Origin: Paludibacter sp.
Lineage (GTDB): Bacteria > Bacteroidota > Bacteroidia > Bacteroidales > Paludibacteraceae
Reading direction: 5' to 3'
NCBI GenBank assembly: GCA_028692715.1
Contig: JAQUWU010000021.1
Location: 1 to 64,000, forward strand
Length of the DNA stretch: 64,000 bases
Every line of letters begins with the position of its first letter. Position 1 is the stretch's first letter. Below, in pieces: positions 35,874-45,000 of the stretch. The notes under the pieces are model-generated. The model was not told the DNA's origin. It saw nothing but the letters and a program-made list of their open reading frames with translations, and ran no database searches. The translations under genes were made by a program, and so were the position numbers.

Positions 35874-36710
35874 ATGAATTTAAAATTTCAAAAAATCTTA
35901 TTCTTTTTAATTGCATTACTTTTTATTTCATGCGATGCCCGAAAAGCTCAAGAGAAAGAAGCAGATATAAGATTGAATAATATCGAAGAATTAATCAATC
36001 GAAATTCCTATAATTTAGCCAAGATTCAACTGGATAGCATTCATACTCTTTTTCCGAGACTAATAAACAAACGCAAAATTGCAGCAGCATTAGAAGACAC
36101 TATTGTAAGAAGAGAAAGTGCCAGAAATCTTATTTACTGCGACAGCATTTTACCACTTAAAATACATGAAGCCGATTCGATTCAAAAAAACTTCCGTTTC
36201 GAAAAGGACACGGCTTATCAGGAATTTGGCAATTTTGTTTATAAAACACAGCGAACCGAAAACAATGCAAATCGTTGTTATTTAAAGTCTTATGTAAATG
36301 AGAATGCAGACTTTTATTTAATTAGCAATTATACCGGAGGAAAAATTGATCAGTATGCCATTCAGGTTTCAGTTAACGACTTATTTTCAAGAACTGACAG
36401 TATTGGTATTTCAAGTTCTGATTTTCATAGCTTTAACGATGGCGGTTCACATTGGGAAACCCTGACATTTAAAAACGAAGCAGATAATGGGTTGACAGGT
36501 TTTGTAAGTCAGTACAGAAATGAAAGAATTAAAGTTACTCTCCTCGGAAAGAAAAATTACATATATTATCTTGATCCGGTTGACAAAACAGCCATTTCGG
36601 AAACTTACAATTTGTGGATTGTAAAAAAAGACGTTTCTAAACTTCAAAAAGAAATAAAAAAATCGAAAATAAGAATTGAACGAATCACGAAAAAACAAAT
36701 TAAAAAGTAA
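35874..36710 (+). CDS. Putative lipoprotein of unknown function
   Basis: 278 residues. The N-terminus (LKFQKILFFLIALLFISC) is a lipoprotein signal with Cys at about 20. A helical region (about 25-95) is followed by a beta-rich domain (FGNFVYKTQRTENNANRCYL onward), and the C-terminal tail is very basic (KKSKIRIERITKKQIKK). I do not recognise a family. It is likely co-expressed with the preceding barrel gene and therefore a candidate periplasm-facing partner of it. Confidence 0.75.
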   Translation: MNLKFQKILFFLIALLFISCDARKAQEKEADIRLNNIEELINRNSYNLAKIQLDSIHTLFPRLINKRKIAAALEDTIVRRESARNLIYCDSILPLKIHEADSIQKNFRFEKDTAYQEFGNFVYKTQRTENNANRCYLKSYVNENADFYLISNYTGGKIDQYAIQVSVNDLFSRTDSIGISSSDFHSFNDGGSHWETLTFKNEADNGLTGFVSQYRNERIKVTLLGKKNYIYYLDPVDKTAISETYNLWIVKKDVSKLQKEIKKSKIRIERITKKQIKK

Positions 36711-36806
36711 AAAAAAAGAAATTTCTTTAATAATCATTTTTTTGTAAATCAAAATCGACAAAAAAACGTTCTAGAGAATAGAAATTATTTATAAAAACAA
36801 TAAACA

Positions 36807-37238
36807 ATGAAAAAGGCTCTTCAATTAGTAATGTTTTTTTTTATATTCAGCACGGCAGCAATGGCTCAGAATTCAGCTGATGTAAAAATTGTAGAATTAG
36901 ATTTACAAGGCTTCAAACAAAAAGTATGGAATTTTGATAAAGACAAATCATTTAATAGAATAGGTAAATTACCGATTATACTTGATTTTCATGCCACCTG
37001 GTGTCGTCCATGCAAAATGTTAGCACCTCATTTACAGGCAATTCAAAACAAATACAAAGGTAAATTGATCGTATATAAAATCGATGTTGATCAACAACCT
37101 GAATTGGCCAAACTTTTCAAAATACAAGCTATGCCAACTATCATTTTTATGAATAGTAAAACCAATTATAAATCTGAATTGGGGTATAAAGATTATGATG
37201 AGTACGAAAAAATTGTAAAAACTAATTTTTTGCTTTAA
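36807..37238 (+). CDS. Periplasmic thioredoxin-like protein
   Basis: 143 residues: a signal peptide (ALQLVMFFFIFSTAAMAQ) and one thioredoxin fold with active site ATWCRPCKML (about 67-76) and cis-Pro in AMPTIIFM (about 110). The vicinal Cys pair is intact, so it should catalyse thiol-disulphide exchange, in the periplasm judging by the signal. Its stop codon lies five bases from the end of mutY on the other strand. Confidence 0.9.
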   Translation: MKKALQLVMFFFIFSTAAMAQNSADVKIVELDLQGFKQKVWNFDKDKSFNRIGKLPIILDFHATWCRPCKMLAPHLQAIQNKYKGKLIVYKIDVDQQPELAKLFKIQAMPTIIFMNSKTNYKSELGYKDYDEYEKIVKTNFLL

Positions 37239-37242
37239 AAAA

Positions 37243-38316
37243 TCAGTTCATATCATTTTCAAGAAAGATTTCCATTAATCTGGAAACGGGATATTTATCA
37301 ATTTCAGATTTTTCCAACTGAATTAAACTTTTAAATTTTTCGTTTAATCCGGAAATACTTACACTAATAAATTGCGCATTAATAACCCGATGACTCAGTA
37401 CATGTTTCATCGGGTTTGTTATTTGTACAATATCAATTTCATTAACATCCCGAAATAATGAATTAAAATTCTCATTTTGAAAAAGTTCCGTAACAGTCAA
37501 CAGTTTATCGGTTTCAATCAACGGAAATTCATACAGGTTTTGCCACACATCTTTTGCTGTCCGTTTTTGCAAAAAAGTGGTTTCGTTGTATTGAATAAAA
37601 ATATAATTGAAAAAACGATGAGTTACTGTTGTTTTTTTGGATTTAACGGGCAGTACATTTACCAATTGCAATTCGAACGCTTTACACATGCTAATCAACG
37701 GACAATTTTCACAATTGGGTGAAGATGGCACACATTGCAAAGCCCCAAATTCCATAATAGCCTGATTATATTCCGCAGGATTCTCAATGGAAAGTAATTT
37801 TCCGGCAATTTTCTGAAATTCTTTTTTCCCCGCTCCACTGTCAATAGGCGTTTCAATTCCAAAAAGACGTGATAAAACACGATAAACATTGCCATCCAAC
37901 ACTGCATAAGGTTGATTATAAGCAAACGAACATATGGCCGCTGCCGTGTAAACTCCAACTCCCGATAAAGTCAGAACATTCGAATAATCTTTAGGAAAAT
38001 TACCATCATATTGAGTCATTATCTGGTTAGCAGCCTTATGCAAATTTCTTGCACGGCTATAATATCCTAATCCCTGCCAATACTTCAACACTTCATCTTC
38101 CTCGGCTTCAGCTAATTGTTTAACCGAAGGAAACCGTTCAATAAATCGCAAGTAATAGTTCCTCCCCTGAATAACGCGCGTCTGTTGCAATATTATTTCT
38201 GAAATCCAGATTTTATATGGATCATTAATATTACGCCAAGGCAATTCCCGTTTATTTTGGTTATACCATTTAATCAGAATGTCAGGAATTTCATTCTCAA
38301 CTATTAAATTATCCAT
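37243..38316 (-). CDS. mutY: A/G-specific adenine glycosylase
   Basis: 357 residues. The N-terminal helix-hairpin-helix domain carries LTLSGVGVYTAAAICSFAYN, with catalytic Asp in AVLDGNVYRVLSRL. The iron-sulphur cluster Cys set is C-X6-C-X2-C-X5-C (CVPSSPNCENCPLISMC). The C-terminal NUDIX-like domain recognises 8-oxoguanine (YIFIQYNETTFLQKRTAKDV; MKHVLSHRVINAQFI). MutY removes adenine mispaired with 8-oxoguanine. The gene is complete and stands alone on its strand, convergent with the thioredoxin gene. Confidence 0.96.
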   Translation of the reverse strand: MDNLIVENEIPDILIKWYNQNKRELPWRNINDPYKIWISEIILQQTRVIQGRNYYLRFIERFPSVKQLAEAEEDEVLKYWQGLGYYSRARNLHKAANQIMTQYDGNFPKDYSNVLTLSGVGVYTAAAICSFAYNQPYAVLDGNVYRVLSRLFGIETPIDSGAGKKEFQKIAGKLLSIENPAEYNQAIMEFGALQCVPSSPNCENCPLISMCKAFELQLVNVLPVKSKKTTVTHRFFNYIFIQYNETTFLQKRTAKDVWQNLYEFPLIETDKLLTVTELFQNENFNSLFRDVNEIDIVQITNPMKHVLSHRVINAQFISVSISGLNEKFKSLIQLEKSEIDKYPVSRLMEIFLENDMN

Positions 38317-38446
38317 ACTTTAAGTTTTTGTATAAAAATACTTTTCTTATTCTATTGTATTATTAATGATATATTAGCATCTTTGCACGCAAAGGTAAGT
38401 TCAACTTATACGCAAACAAAATTGTAATTATTAAATCAACTTTAAA

Positions 38447-39562
38447 ATGGTGAAAAAACTTCTATTTATTTTAATTTCAACTCTTTATATTTATTCATGT
38501 ACTACAACCGACTACGTTATTAATGTAAAAGTGGAAGATGCAGCACTAAACGGAACAACAGTATTTTTGAAAGAACGTATAAATCGTGAGTGGAATACAA
38601 TAGATAGTGCTGTGATTTCAAACCAAACTTTTGAATTTAAAGGGATAGCTGACACTGCAAAAATTGCATATTTAACGTATGAATTCCCCGAAAAGAATCT
38701 TGTTCGTCAGGAATTTGTTTTAGAAAATGCTAAAATAACTGTAAACATAGACTCAACCGGTTTTATGGTATTCTCGGGATCAAAACAAAACGTGTTGTTA
38801 CAAAACTATCAGAATGATAAAAATGTAGTTTATACGGCTGAAGAAAAAAATTATCTAGCACAAAAAGATAGTACTGTTTCAAAAGAACAAAAAGTTAGTC
38901 TGGAAAAAGAAATGGAAGATTTGTATGCACAGGAAGTAAAAATTGATAAAAGTTATGCCACTACAAATATAAACACACTTGTGGGAAATCATATATTTAT
39001 GAATTCATTTTATGGTATGACAGTTTCCGAAAAAGAGTCAGTTATTTCCTTAATGAACGATGACACAAGAAATATAAAAAGGATAAGTGAAATTGTTGCT
39101 GATGTTGAAACTGAGAAAAAAGTAGCTGTTGGACAATTATATACCGACTTTAAATTGCCGGCCTTAGAAGGCGATTCGCTGTCAATATCTGATTTAGTAG
39201 GGAAAAGTGATTATCTTTTAATTGATTTTTGGGCCTCATGGTGTGGACCCTGTATCCGTTCCCTTCCTGATTTGACAGAATTATACAATAAATACAAAGG
39301 AACACGATTTCAGATTTTGGGAGTTTCGCTTGATGAAGATAAAAATGCATGGGTTGGTGCAATTCAATCACATAATTTATCGTGGAAACATGTATCGGAT
39401 TTAAAAGGTTGGAAAAGTAAAGGCTCACGGACTTACGCAGTTAATTCAATTCCAAGTACCGTTTTGATAAATAAAGAGGGGAAGATTATTGGAAGAAATT
39501 TAAGTCTTTCTGAAATTGAGAATTTTCTGACTAAAAAAGACTCCACAAAAGAATTAAATTAG
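38447..39562 (+). CDS. TlpA-like thiol-disulphide protein with DUF4369
   Basis: 371 residues. A lipoprotein-type signal (LLFILISTLYIYSC) leads into an N-terminal DUF4369-like beta domain (GTTVFLKERINREWNTIDSA, about 35-110). A helical linker precedes a C-terminal thioredoxin fold of the AhpC/TlpA class: DFKLPALEGDSLSISDLVGK, active site WASWCGPCIRSL (about 263-274), and SIPSTVLINKEGKIIGRNLS. It would act in the periplasm on disulphides. This two-domain form is very common in Bacteroidota. The gene starts about 130 bases from divergent mutY. Confidence 0.93.
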   Translation: MVKKLLFILISTLYIYSCTTTDYVINVKVEDAALNGTTVFLKERINREWNTIDSAVISNQTFEFKGIADTAKIAYLTYEFPEKNLVRQEFVLENAKITVNIDSTGFMVFSGSKQNVLLQNYQNDKNVVYTAEEKNYLAQKDSTVSKEQKVSLEKEMEDLYAQEVKIDKSYATTNINTLVGNHIFMNSFYGMTVSEKESVISLMNDDTRNIKRISEIVADVETEKKVAVGQLYTDFKLPALEGDSLSISDLVGKSDYLLIDFWASWCGPCIRSLPDLTELYNKYKGTRFQILGVSLDEDKNAWVGAIQSHNLSWKHVSDLKGWKSKGSRTYAVNSIPSTVLINKEGKIIGRNLSLSEIENFLTKKDSTKELN

Positions 39563-39688
39563 CTTTTTTTGAAAAAAAAAAGACCGCAATTGTTTTTTAA
39601 TCAGAATAAAAGCAATATATTTGCAGTCCGTTTCAAATAAAAAACAAACAAACATCATATTAACTAACAAATAAAAAAAATTACTGAA

Positions 39689-39961
39689 ATGACTAAGGCA
39701 GACATCGTAAATGAAATTGCTAAAAATACAGGAATCGACAAAGTAACTGTATTAACTACTGTTGAAGCTTTTATGGAAACTGTAAAAGATTCACTCTCTA
39801 AAAATGATAACGTGTATTTAAGAGGTTTTGGTAGCTTTGTTATCAAACAACGCGCTGAAAAAACTGCTCGCAACATTTCTAAAAACACAACTATCATTAT
39901 CCCAGCTCACAACATACCTTCATTTAAACCTGCAAAGACTTTTGTGAGCGTAGTTAAATAA
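39689..39961 (+). CDS. HU-family DNA-binding protein
   Basis: 90 residues, the usual length for HU/IHF. The N-terminal helices (MTKADIVNEIAKNTGIDKVT) are followed by the beta core (VYLRGFGSFVIKQRAEKTAR), the DNA-grasping arm (NISKNTTIIIPAHNIPSFKP) and the last helix (AKTFVSVVK). The intercalating Pro of the arm is present. It bends and packages DNA as a dimer. It is followed within 30 bases by a tiny ribosomal-type gene and then RNase G. Confidence 0.96.
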   Translation: MTKADIVNEIAKNTGIDKVTVLTTVEAFMETVKDSLSKNDNVYLRGFGSFVIKQRAEKTARNISKNTTIIIPAHNIPSFKPAKTFVSVVK

Positions 39962-39988
39962 TAATTTTCATCATCAAATTTAAGAAAG

Positions 39989-40078
39989 ATGCCAAGCGGT
40001 AAAAAAAGAAAAGGACATAAAATGTCAACGCACAAGAGAAAAAAAAGACTTAGAAAGAACAGACACAAAAAGAAATAA
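39989..40078 (+). CDS. AURKAIP1/COX24-type small basic protein
   Basis: A 29-residue ORF reads MPSGKKRKGHKMSTHKRKKR and then LRKNRHKKK. More than half the residues are Lys, Arg or His. It matches the short AURKAIP1/COX24 domain known from mitochondrial ribosomal protein mS38 and small bacterial relatives, suggesting a ribosome-bound component of the small subunit. An AAGAAAG stretch precedes the ATG. It lies between HU and RNase G, both conserved neighbours in this phylum. Confidence 0.85.
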   Translation: MPSGKKRKGHKMSTHKRKKRLRKNRHKKK

Positions 40079-40111
40079 TCTTAATGGTCTTTAAGTTATA
40101 AAGTCCAAGAA

Positions 40112-40157
40112 AACAAACTTATAAGCGTAAATCTTGGCTTTAAGTTTGTTTTTTTTT
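40112..40157 (+). terminator. Terminator between the small ribosomal gene and rng
   Basis: AACAAACTTA (40112-40121) pairs with TAAGTTTGTT (40141-40150) and is followed by six or more T. The 19-base loop is large. Confidence 0.7.
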
Positions 40158-40182
40158 AAACAAAAATCAAAATCAAAAAAAA

Positions 40183-41757
40183 GTGAATAGCGAATTAGTA
40201 GTAGATGTAAAGACATCGGAAATTTCAATTGCGCTGCTCGAAGATAAACGCTTAGTAGAAATAAACCAGGAAGGACGTGAAGAACAGTTCGCCGTAGGAA
40301 ATATCTATTATGGAAGGGTAAAAAAAATAATGCCCGGTTTAAATGCAGCCTTTGTAGATGTTGGTTACGAAAAAGATGCTTTTCTACATTATCTTGATTT
40401 AGGTTCCAATTTCAACACCCTTACACAATTTACAACGCAGGCGGTAAGCGACCGTAAAAAAGCTCCTGCGATTCAAAAAATCAAACTGCAACCCGAAATT
40501 GAAAAAAACGGTTCAATCAACGACATTTTAAAACCGGGACAAGACATTTTAGTACAAGTTACTAAAGAGCCTATCTCAACAAAAGGTCCACGATTAACCG
40601 CAGAAATTTCTATTGCCGGACGATTTTTAGTTCTTATTCCGTTTGCCGATAAAGTGTCGGTATCACAAAAAATAAAAACAGAAGAAGAACGTCAACGTCT
40701 TAAACAATTGATTCAAAGCATTAAACCAAAAGGATTTGGTGTTATTGTTCGAACAGTTGCGGAAGAAAAGAAAGTTGCGGAACTCGATAATGAACTGAAA
40801 ATTTTGGTAAAACGCTGGGAAGAAGCAGTAGCCAAAATACAACAGTCAAAAGGAGTTTCACTTATATTAGAAGAATTAGGTCGCACGGTTGGAATAATTA
40901 GAGATTTATTCAGCCCAAGTTTTAAACACATTCATATCAATGATCAGACAGTTTTTACTGAAGTTCAGGATTATGTAGATTTAATTGCACCGGACAGAAA
41001 AGATATTGTTAAATTTTATGAAGATGAGATTCCGCTTTATGATAGTTTTGGAATTACCAAACAAATAAAATCGGCTTTCGGAAAAACAGTTTCGTTTAAA
41101 AATGGTGCATATCTTATAATTGAACACACCGAAGCCCTGCATGTTGTCGACGTTAACAGCGGCAATCGTTCGAAAGCAGGAAATGGTCAGGAAGCTAATG
41201 CGCTGGATGTGAATTTGGCAGCAGCCGACGAAATTGCCCGTCAACTTCGCTTACGCGATATGGGTGGAATTATCGTGGTTGACTTTATTGATATGCACGA
41301 AACAGAAAATCGTCAGAAACTTTTCGACAGAATGCGTGAAAACATGGCCAACGACAGAGCCAAACACAATATTCTACCATTAAGTAAATTCGGTTTAATG
41401 CAAATAACCCGACAAAGAGTTCGTCCGGTTATACATATCGACATTGAAGAAAACTGTCCAACTTGCTATGGTACAGGCAGAACGAAACCTTCGATTTTGT
41501 TTACCGACCAGTTGGAAAGTAAGATTGATTATTTAGTAAATAAATTAAAAATTAAAGAGTTTACATTGCAAGTTCACCCCTATGTGGATGCCTATATCTC
41601 TAAAGGCTTAGTCACTATGAAGTGGCAATGGAAACGAAAATTCGGTAAAGGATGTAAAGTAATTCCATCACAAAAGCTGGGATTTTTACAATACAAATTT
41701 TACGACAAAAAGGGAAATGAAATTGACCTACAAGAAGAAATAGAAAAAATTGCGTAA
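40183..41757 (+). CDS. rng: Ribonuclease E/G family endonuclease
   Basis: 524 residues starting with GTG. The S1-like RNA-binding region begins early (GNIYYGRVKKIMPGLNAAFV, about 42-61) with a long insertion after it. The catalytic domain has HVVDVNSGNRSKAGNGQEAN with its metal-binding Asp, and GGIIVVDFIDMHE with the second Asp. The Zn-link Cys pair is in CPTCYGTGRT (about 425). The length fits RNase G, without the RNase E scaffold tail. It trims rRNA and takes part in mRNA turnover. GTG is required because no in-frame ATG precedes the domain. Confidence 0.95.
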   Translation: MNSELVVDVKTSEISIALLEDKRLVEINQEGREEQFAVGNIYYGRVKKIMPGLNAAFVDVGYEKDAFLHYLDLGSNFNTLTQFTTQAVSDRKKAPAIQKIKLQPEIEKNGSINDILKPGQDILVQVTKEPISTKGPRLTAEISIAGRFLVLIPFADKVSVSQKIKTEEERQRLKQLIQSIKPKGFGVIVRTVAEEKKVAELDNELKILVKRWEEAVAKIQQSKGVSLILEELGRTVGIIRDLFSPSFKHIHINDQTVFTEVQDYVDLIAPDRKDIVKFYEDEIPLYDSFGITKQIKSAFGKTVSFKNGAYLIIEHTEALHVVDVNSGNRSKAGNGQEANALDVNLAAADEIARQLRLRDMGGIIVVDFIDMHETENRQKLFDRMRENMANDRAKHNILPLSKFGLMQITRQRVRPVIHIDIEENCPTCYGTGRTKPSILFTDQLESKIDYLVNKLKIKEFTLQVHPYVDAYISKGLVTMKWQWKRKFGKGCKVIPSQKLGFLQYKFYDKKGNEIDLQEEIEKIA

Positions 41758-41770
41758 TCAAAAATAACGA

Positions 41771-41802
41771 AATCAGGCTAACCATAATTGGTTAGCCTGA
41801 TT
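41771..41802 (+). terminator. Terminator of rng
   Basis: AATCAGGCTAACC (41771-41783) pairs perfectly with GGTTAGCCTGATT (41790-41802), and seven further T follow. Confidence 0.95.
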
Positions 41803-41960
41803 TTTTTTTAAGCGTAAAAGGAATAGTCTTTATACGTGACTACTCAGCACTTCAAGAAGTACTTAATTTGACGTTTTTATGGAAATTGCAGAGTAAAAAA
41901 AATGTAATTTTCACAAAAAAACAGCCAAATTAAAGCGCCTAAATGATGAATGTCGCTCCA

Positions 41961-41990
41961 GAACTCCCCCTTTAGGGGGTTGGGGGGCTG
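41961..41990. repeat. REP-like element, CCCCCTAAAGGGGG family
   Basis: The core CCCCCTTTAGGGGG (41966-41979) is followed by TTGGGGGGC. The same arrangement occurs twice more, in the gltB-gltD spacer. It sits just beyond the end of the OmpA-type gene. Confidence 0.85.
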
Positions 41991-42001
41991 AGTAGTTACC
42001 T

Positions 42002-43855
42002 TTATACTTTCATTCGTTCAACCAAAACATAGACTTCAACTTTCCGGTCCAATTCATTTACAGTAGATGAGGCATAAGTATTGCCCCAGTTTTGAACGAA
42101 AATACTTTTTGTATTATAACCTATGGAAATCATTTTTTTACGTATCAAATCCAATCTCTTACTAGTAAACCTCTTGTTTATCGACGCTGAACCTGAAATA
42201 TCGGTATATCCGGCTAACAAAACACTCACAACGTTTTTGGATTTTAAATACTCTTTTAGTTGATCCATAATTTCATTCATGCGAATTGGGACTAAAGATC
42301 CCGAAGAATAATAAGCGATTAACAACAACGTATCAGTCTGTATGAAAATCTTATCGGATAATTTATCGGTGTTCTCCAGATTCCATCTTTTTAATTCATT
42401 GATAGACTTTCTCAAAGACAGAATACTATCGGACTTTAATTGAATTATTTTAAGGGTCTCTATATTAATCTCTTCATTTTGTTTGAGTTTCATTTTCAAC
42501 GAATCATCTTGAAGGTAATTTGTATCTACATCCTTCTTTTTAAGAAGATAATTCAAACTATCCGATTTCATTTTTAACAACGCAATACTATCCGATTTTA
42601 TTTTAATCAGCATTTTTGATGATGTATCACCCTTAAATACATTCTGTAAAAATGGACTTTTCTGTTTTAGAGAATCATAAATTTGTTGCTGTTGATTTTC
42701 AACTATCGTCAATTTATTTGATAGCAATTGAATGCTGTCATTTTTGATTTTCTGCAAATTGGTTAGCTTTTCATTGGACTCCACAACCGGCACTTCCTTA
42801 ACTACAACTTTGGATTTTTTTACTGTTTCTAATTCATTTTTCAACAAACTGATACTGTCTGTTTTCAACTTTAATTGCGTGTTAACCGATTTTAGTACTT
42901 TATTGGTTTTGAGTTTTGCAATTGAATCTGTGAGTTGTCTATTCGACCTTTTAATCAAAATCAATTCCTGATTAAGTTTCATGATACTATCAGTATTAAT
43001 TATCGGAGTATTAACAATTTTTGTAATAGTTTGAACTACTGGAACTTGTTTGGATGTTGGCGTTGAATACTTTGCCAACTGCAATTTATTTTTCAACAAA
43101 CTAATACTATCTGTTTTCAACTTTAATTCAGGATTTATGGGATTAACAATGGGTTGAGATTTAATCTTTGCTATAGAATCAGCGAGAAGTTTTGTTGACT
43201 TTTTGAATGCTTCCAATTGGATATTTAAACGTTGAATACTATCTAAATTTAATGCATGGGTACTATCGGGTTTTGAAACCAGTTGCGATGCTGACACAAT
43301 GTTGAGTTTAGCCTTCGATATTTTAGACGTATCCTTTACTGTTTTCGATAATAAAGTGCTGTCAACGCTTGATTTATTTATCAATACATCTGCCTTTTTA
43401 GCTGCAATGATTTTAGTAGTATCACTAACATTTAAAACCACCTTTTTATCCAATTTTGAATTTACTATCTTTGATTTATTGGGTTGAACACTATCGTGAA
43501 CTATATTATTTTTTAATGAAGAACCATCTTCAACGGAATTTTTATTTATTGCTTTTAAATCAATGCCTTGATTCCCCGACTTTACAACAATTTGCTTTGT
43601 TTCATTAATATTTGGAAGAGAATCGAAATCCGTTGGAAAATCCTTTAGCACAATATATTTCACTATCCTGATTGTGTCTTTAGCTGAATGACTGAATGAC
43701 TTTTTTGGAATGTCATTATTTACAACCAATAAATCTGTTTCATCAGCTTCGTATAATGCAATTGATGATGTTTTGTAGACTTTACAGGAATATATTGTCA
43801 ATATTATGCTTAACAATACGAATACCCTTCTGATTATTTTTTTATTCCCATCCAT
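42002..43855 (-). CDS. OmpA-domain lipoprotein with long repetitive coiled region
   Basis: 617 residues. A lipoprotein signal ending YSC (about residue 24) is followed by about 430 residues dominated by copies of a DSI-x-L-x(2,4)-L pattern (LKLKTDSISLLKN occurs twice exactly), predicted coiled coil. The C-terminal 100 residues form an OmpA-type peptidoglycan-binding domain: VVSVLLAGYTDISGSASINK, RFTSKRLDLIRKKMISIGY. The usual Asp and Arg positions that bind diaminopimelate are present. The start overlaps the end of the upstream gene by 22 bases, so the pair is translationally coupled. It probably tethers the outer membrane to peptidoglycan across an unusually long spacer. Confidence 0.85.
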   Translation of the reverse strand: MDGNKKIIRRVFVLLSIILTIYSCKVYKTSSIALYEADETDLLVVNNDIPKKSFSHSAKDTIRIVKYIVLKDFPTDFDSLPNINETKQIVVKSGNQGIDLKAINKNSVEDGSSLKNNIVHDSVQPNKSKIVNSKLDKKVVLNVSDTTKIIAAKKADVLINKSSVDSTLLSKTVKDTSKISKAKLNIVSASQLVSKPDSTHALNLDSIQRLNIQLEAFKKSTKLLADSIAKIKSQPIVNPINPELKLKTDSISLLKNKLQLAKYSTPTSKQVPVVQTITKIVNTPIINTDSIMKLNQELILIKRSNRQLTDSIAKLKTNKVLKSVNTQLKLKTDSISLLKNELETVKKSKVVVKEVPVVESNEKLTNLQKIKNDSIQLLSNKLTIVENQQQQIYDSLKQKSPFLQNVFKGDTSSKMLIKIKSDSIALLKMKSDSLNYLLKKKDVDTNYLQDDSLKMKLKQNEEINIETLKIIQLKSDSILSLRKSINELKRWNLENTDKLSDKIFIQTDTLLLIAYYSSGSLVPIRMNEIMDQLKEYLKSKNVVSVLLAGYTDISGSASINKRFTSKRLDLIRKKMISIGYNTKSIFVQNWGNTYASSTVNELDRKVEVYVLVERMKV

Positions 43856-45000
43856 AAATTTAATTCTAAAGCCAGACCGGCGGTTGGTAAAACATATAAA
43901 CTATTGAAATCTTGCAAACCTTTTTCACCTACAACTAAAACACCTGCATTTAAACGAATCACATTGAATAATCGAATTCCTAATCCTGTATAAACCGGTA
44001 AGTTAATACCCGGAGTAACATATTGCGTTCCATTGGCATCTCTCACAGGACTTAATAAGACTCCCAATGAAAACCCAAAAGAATCGAAAATTTTAAACTT
44101 TGAATCGATGGATAGTTTATTTGTAAAAGGAATACTTATCCCCACTCCCGGAGTAAAATTAGTATTTTGAACAACAACATTATTTAACGATACATTCTTA
44201 TTCCATGCATACATACCAAAGTTTACGGGTATACTGAATTGTTCTTTATCCGTGGATACCGATTTCACATAAGCACATCTATTAAACTGTACTAACTGAG
44301 AATTAAAATAGGGTTGTAATTCTGAAAGAATTAAAGCAGTCATACTATTAACTCTGTCTTCAATAAGTTTATTGGCAATACTATCTTTTTCAACTATTTT
44401 CTTTTTACTTAAAAAATTACGAAATTTAAACTCACTATGTCTTTTTAATTCATCGAGTACCAATAAACTGGGTGCATTGTTTTTAATATTATTTTTTGAC
44501 AACTGATAACTCAATGAATTTTTCAACAGTAACTTTAGTTCATCATATACCTTTTTTGGGTTGTTTATCGTCACTTTGCTTCCATCAAATTGATAATTAT
44601 TATAGAGAAAATAATGTATTCTACTTTCAAGATTTTTCAATAAACTCTCCTTTTGACCTTGAGTCATCATTTTGTATGCCAACACTTTAAAATCATATTT
44701 AGTATTTGATTTTAAACCGCCGGGTACAACAATTGCAAAAGTTTCGGATTCGTTTCGTATATCTCTATTCCAGGTATATCTGTTTATTATATTATCAGAC
44801 CCTTCATTAAATATCTGAACTTCAACAAAATCAATATCTCTGTACACATCTCCCTCCAGCGAAAAATGTTGATCAAAGGGAAGCGAAGGTGAACCTTTAA
44901 AAGAATTCGATTCGAAATCGACTTTCACTACTCTTTCCTGAGCATTCAAGAAAGTCATAGAAATAAGGAGAATTATTCCCGAAATAAGATATTTTCTCAT
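43834..45000 (-). CDS. Secreted protein with C-terminal barrel-like region, unknown
   Basis: 388 residues with signal peptide (YLISGIILLISMTFLNAQ). The first 110 residues look like an Ig-type beta sandwich (VVKVDFESNSFKGSPSLPFD; YKMMTQGQKESLL ends it). A helical middle (about 120-245) follows. The last 140 residues alternate short strands (FTPGVGISIPFTNKLSIDSK, PVYTGLGIRLFNVIRLNAG) in the manner of an outer-membrane barrel. I do not recognise a named family. The overlapping downstream OmpA-type lipoprotein is the obvious partner. Confidence 0.75.
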   Translation of the reverse strand: MRKYLISGIILLISMTFLNAQERVVKVDFESNSFKGSPSLPFDQHFSLEGDVYRDIDFVEVQIFNEGSDNIINRYTWNRDIRNESETFAIVVPGGLKSNTKYDFKVLAYKMMTQGQKESLLKNLESRIHYFLYNNYQFDGSKVTINNPKKVYDELKLLLKNSLSYQLSKNNIKNNAPSLLVLDELKRHSEFKFRNFLSKKKIVEKDSIANKLIEDRVNSMTALILSELQPYFNSQLVQFNRCAYVKSVSTDKEQFSIPVNFGMYAWNKNVSLNNVVVQNTNFTPGVGISIPFTNKLSIDSKFKIFDSFGFSLGVLLSPVRDANGTQYVTPGINLPVYTGLGIRLFNVIRLNAGVLVVGEKGLQDFNSLYVLPTAGLALELNLWMGIKK

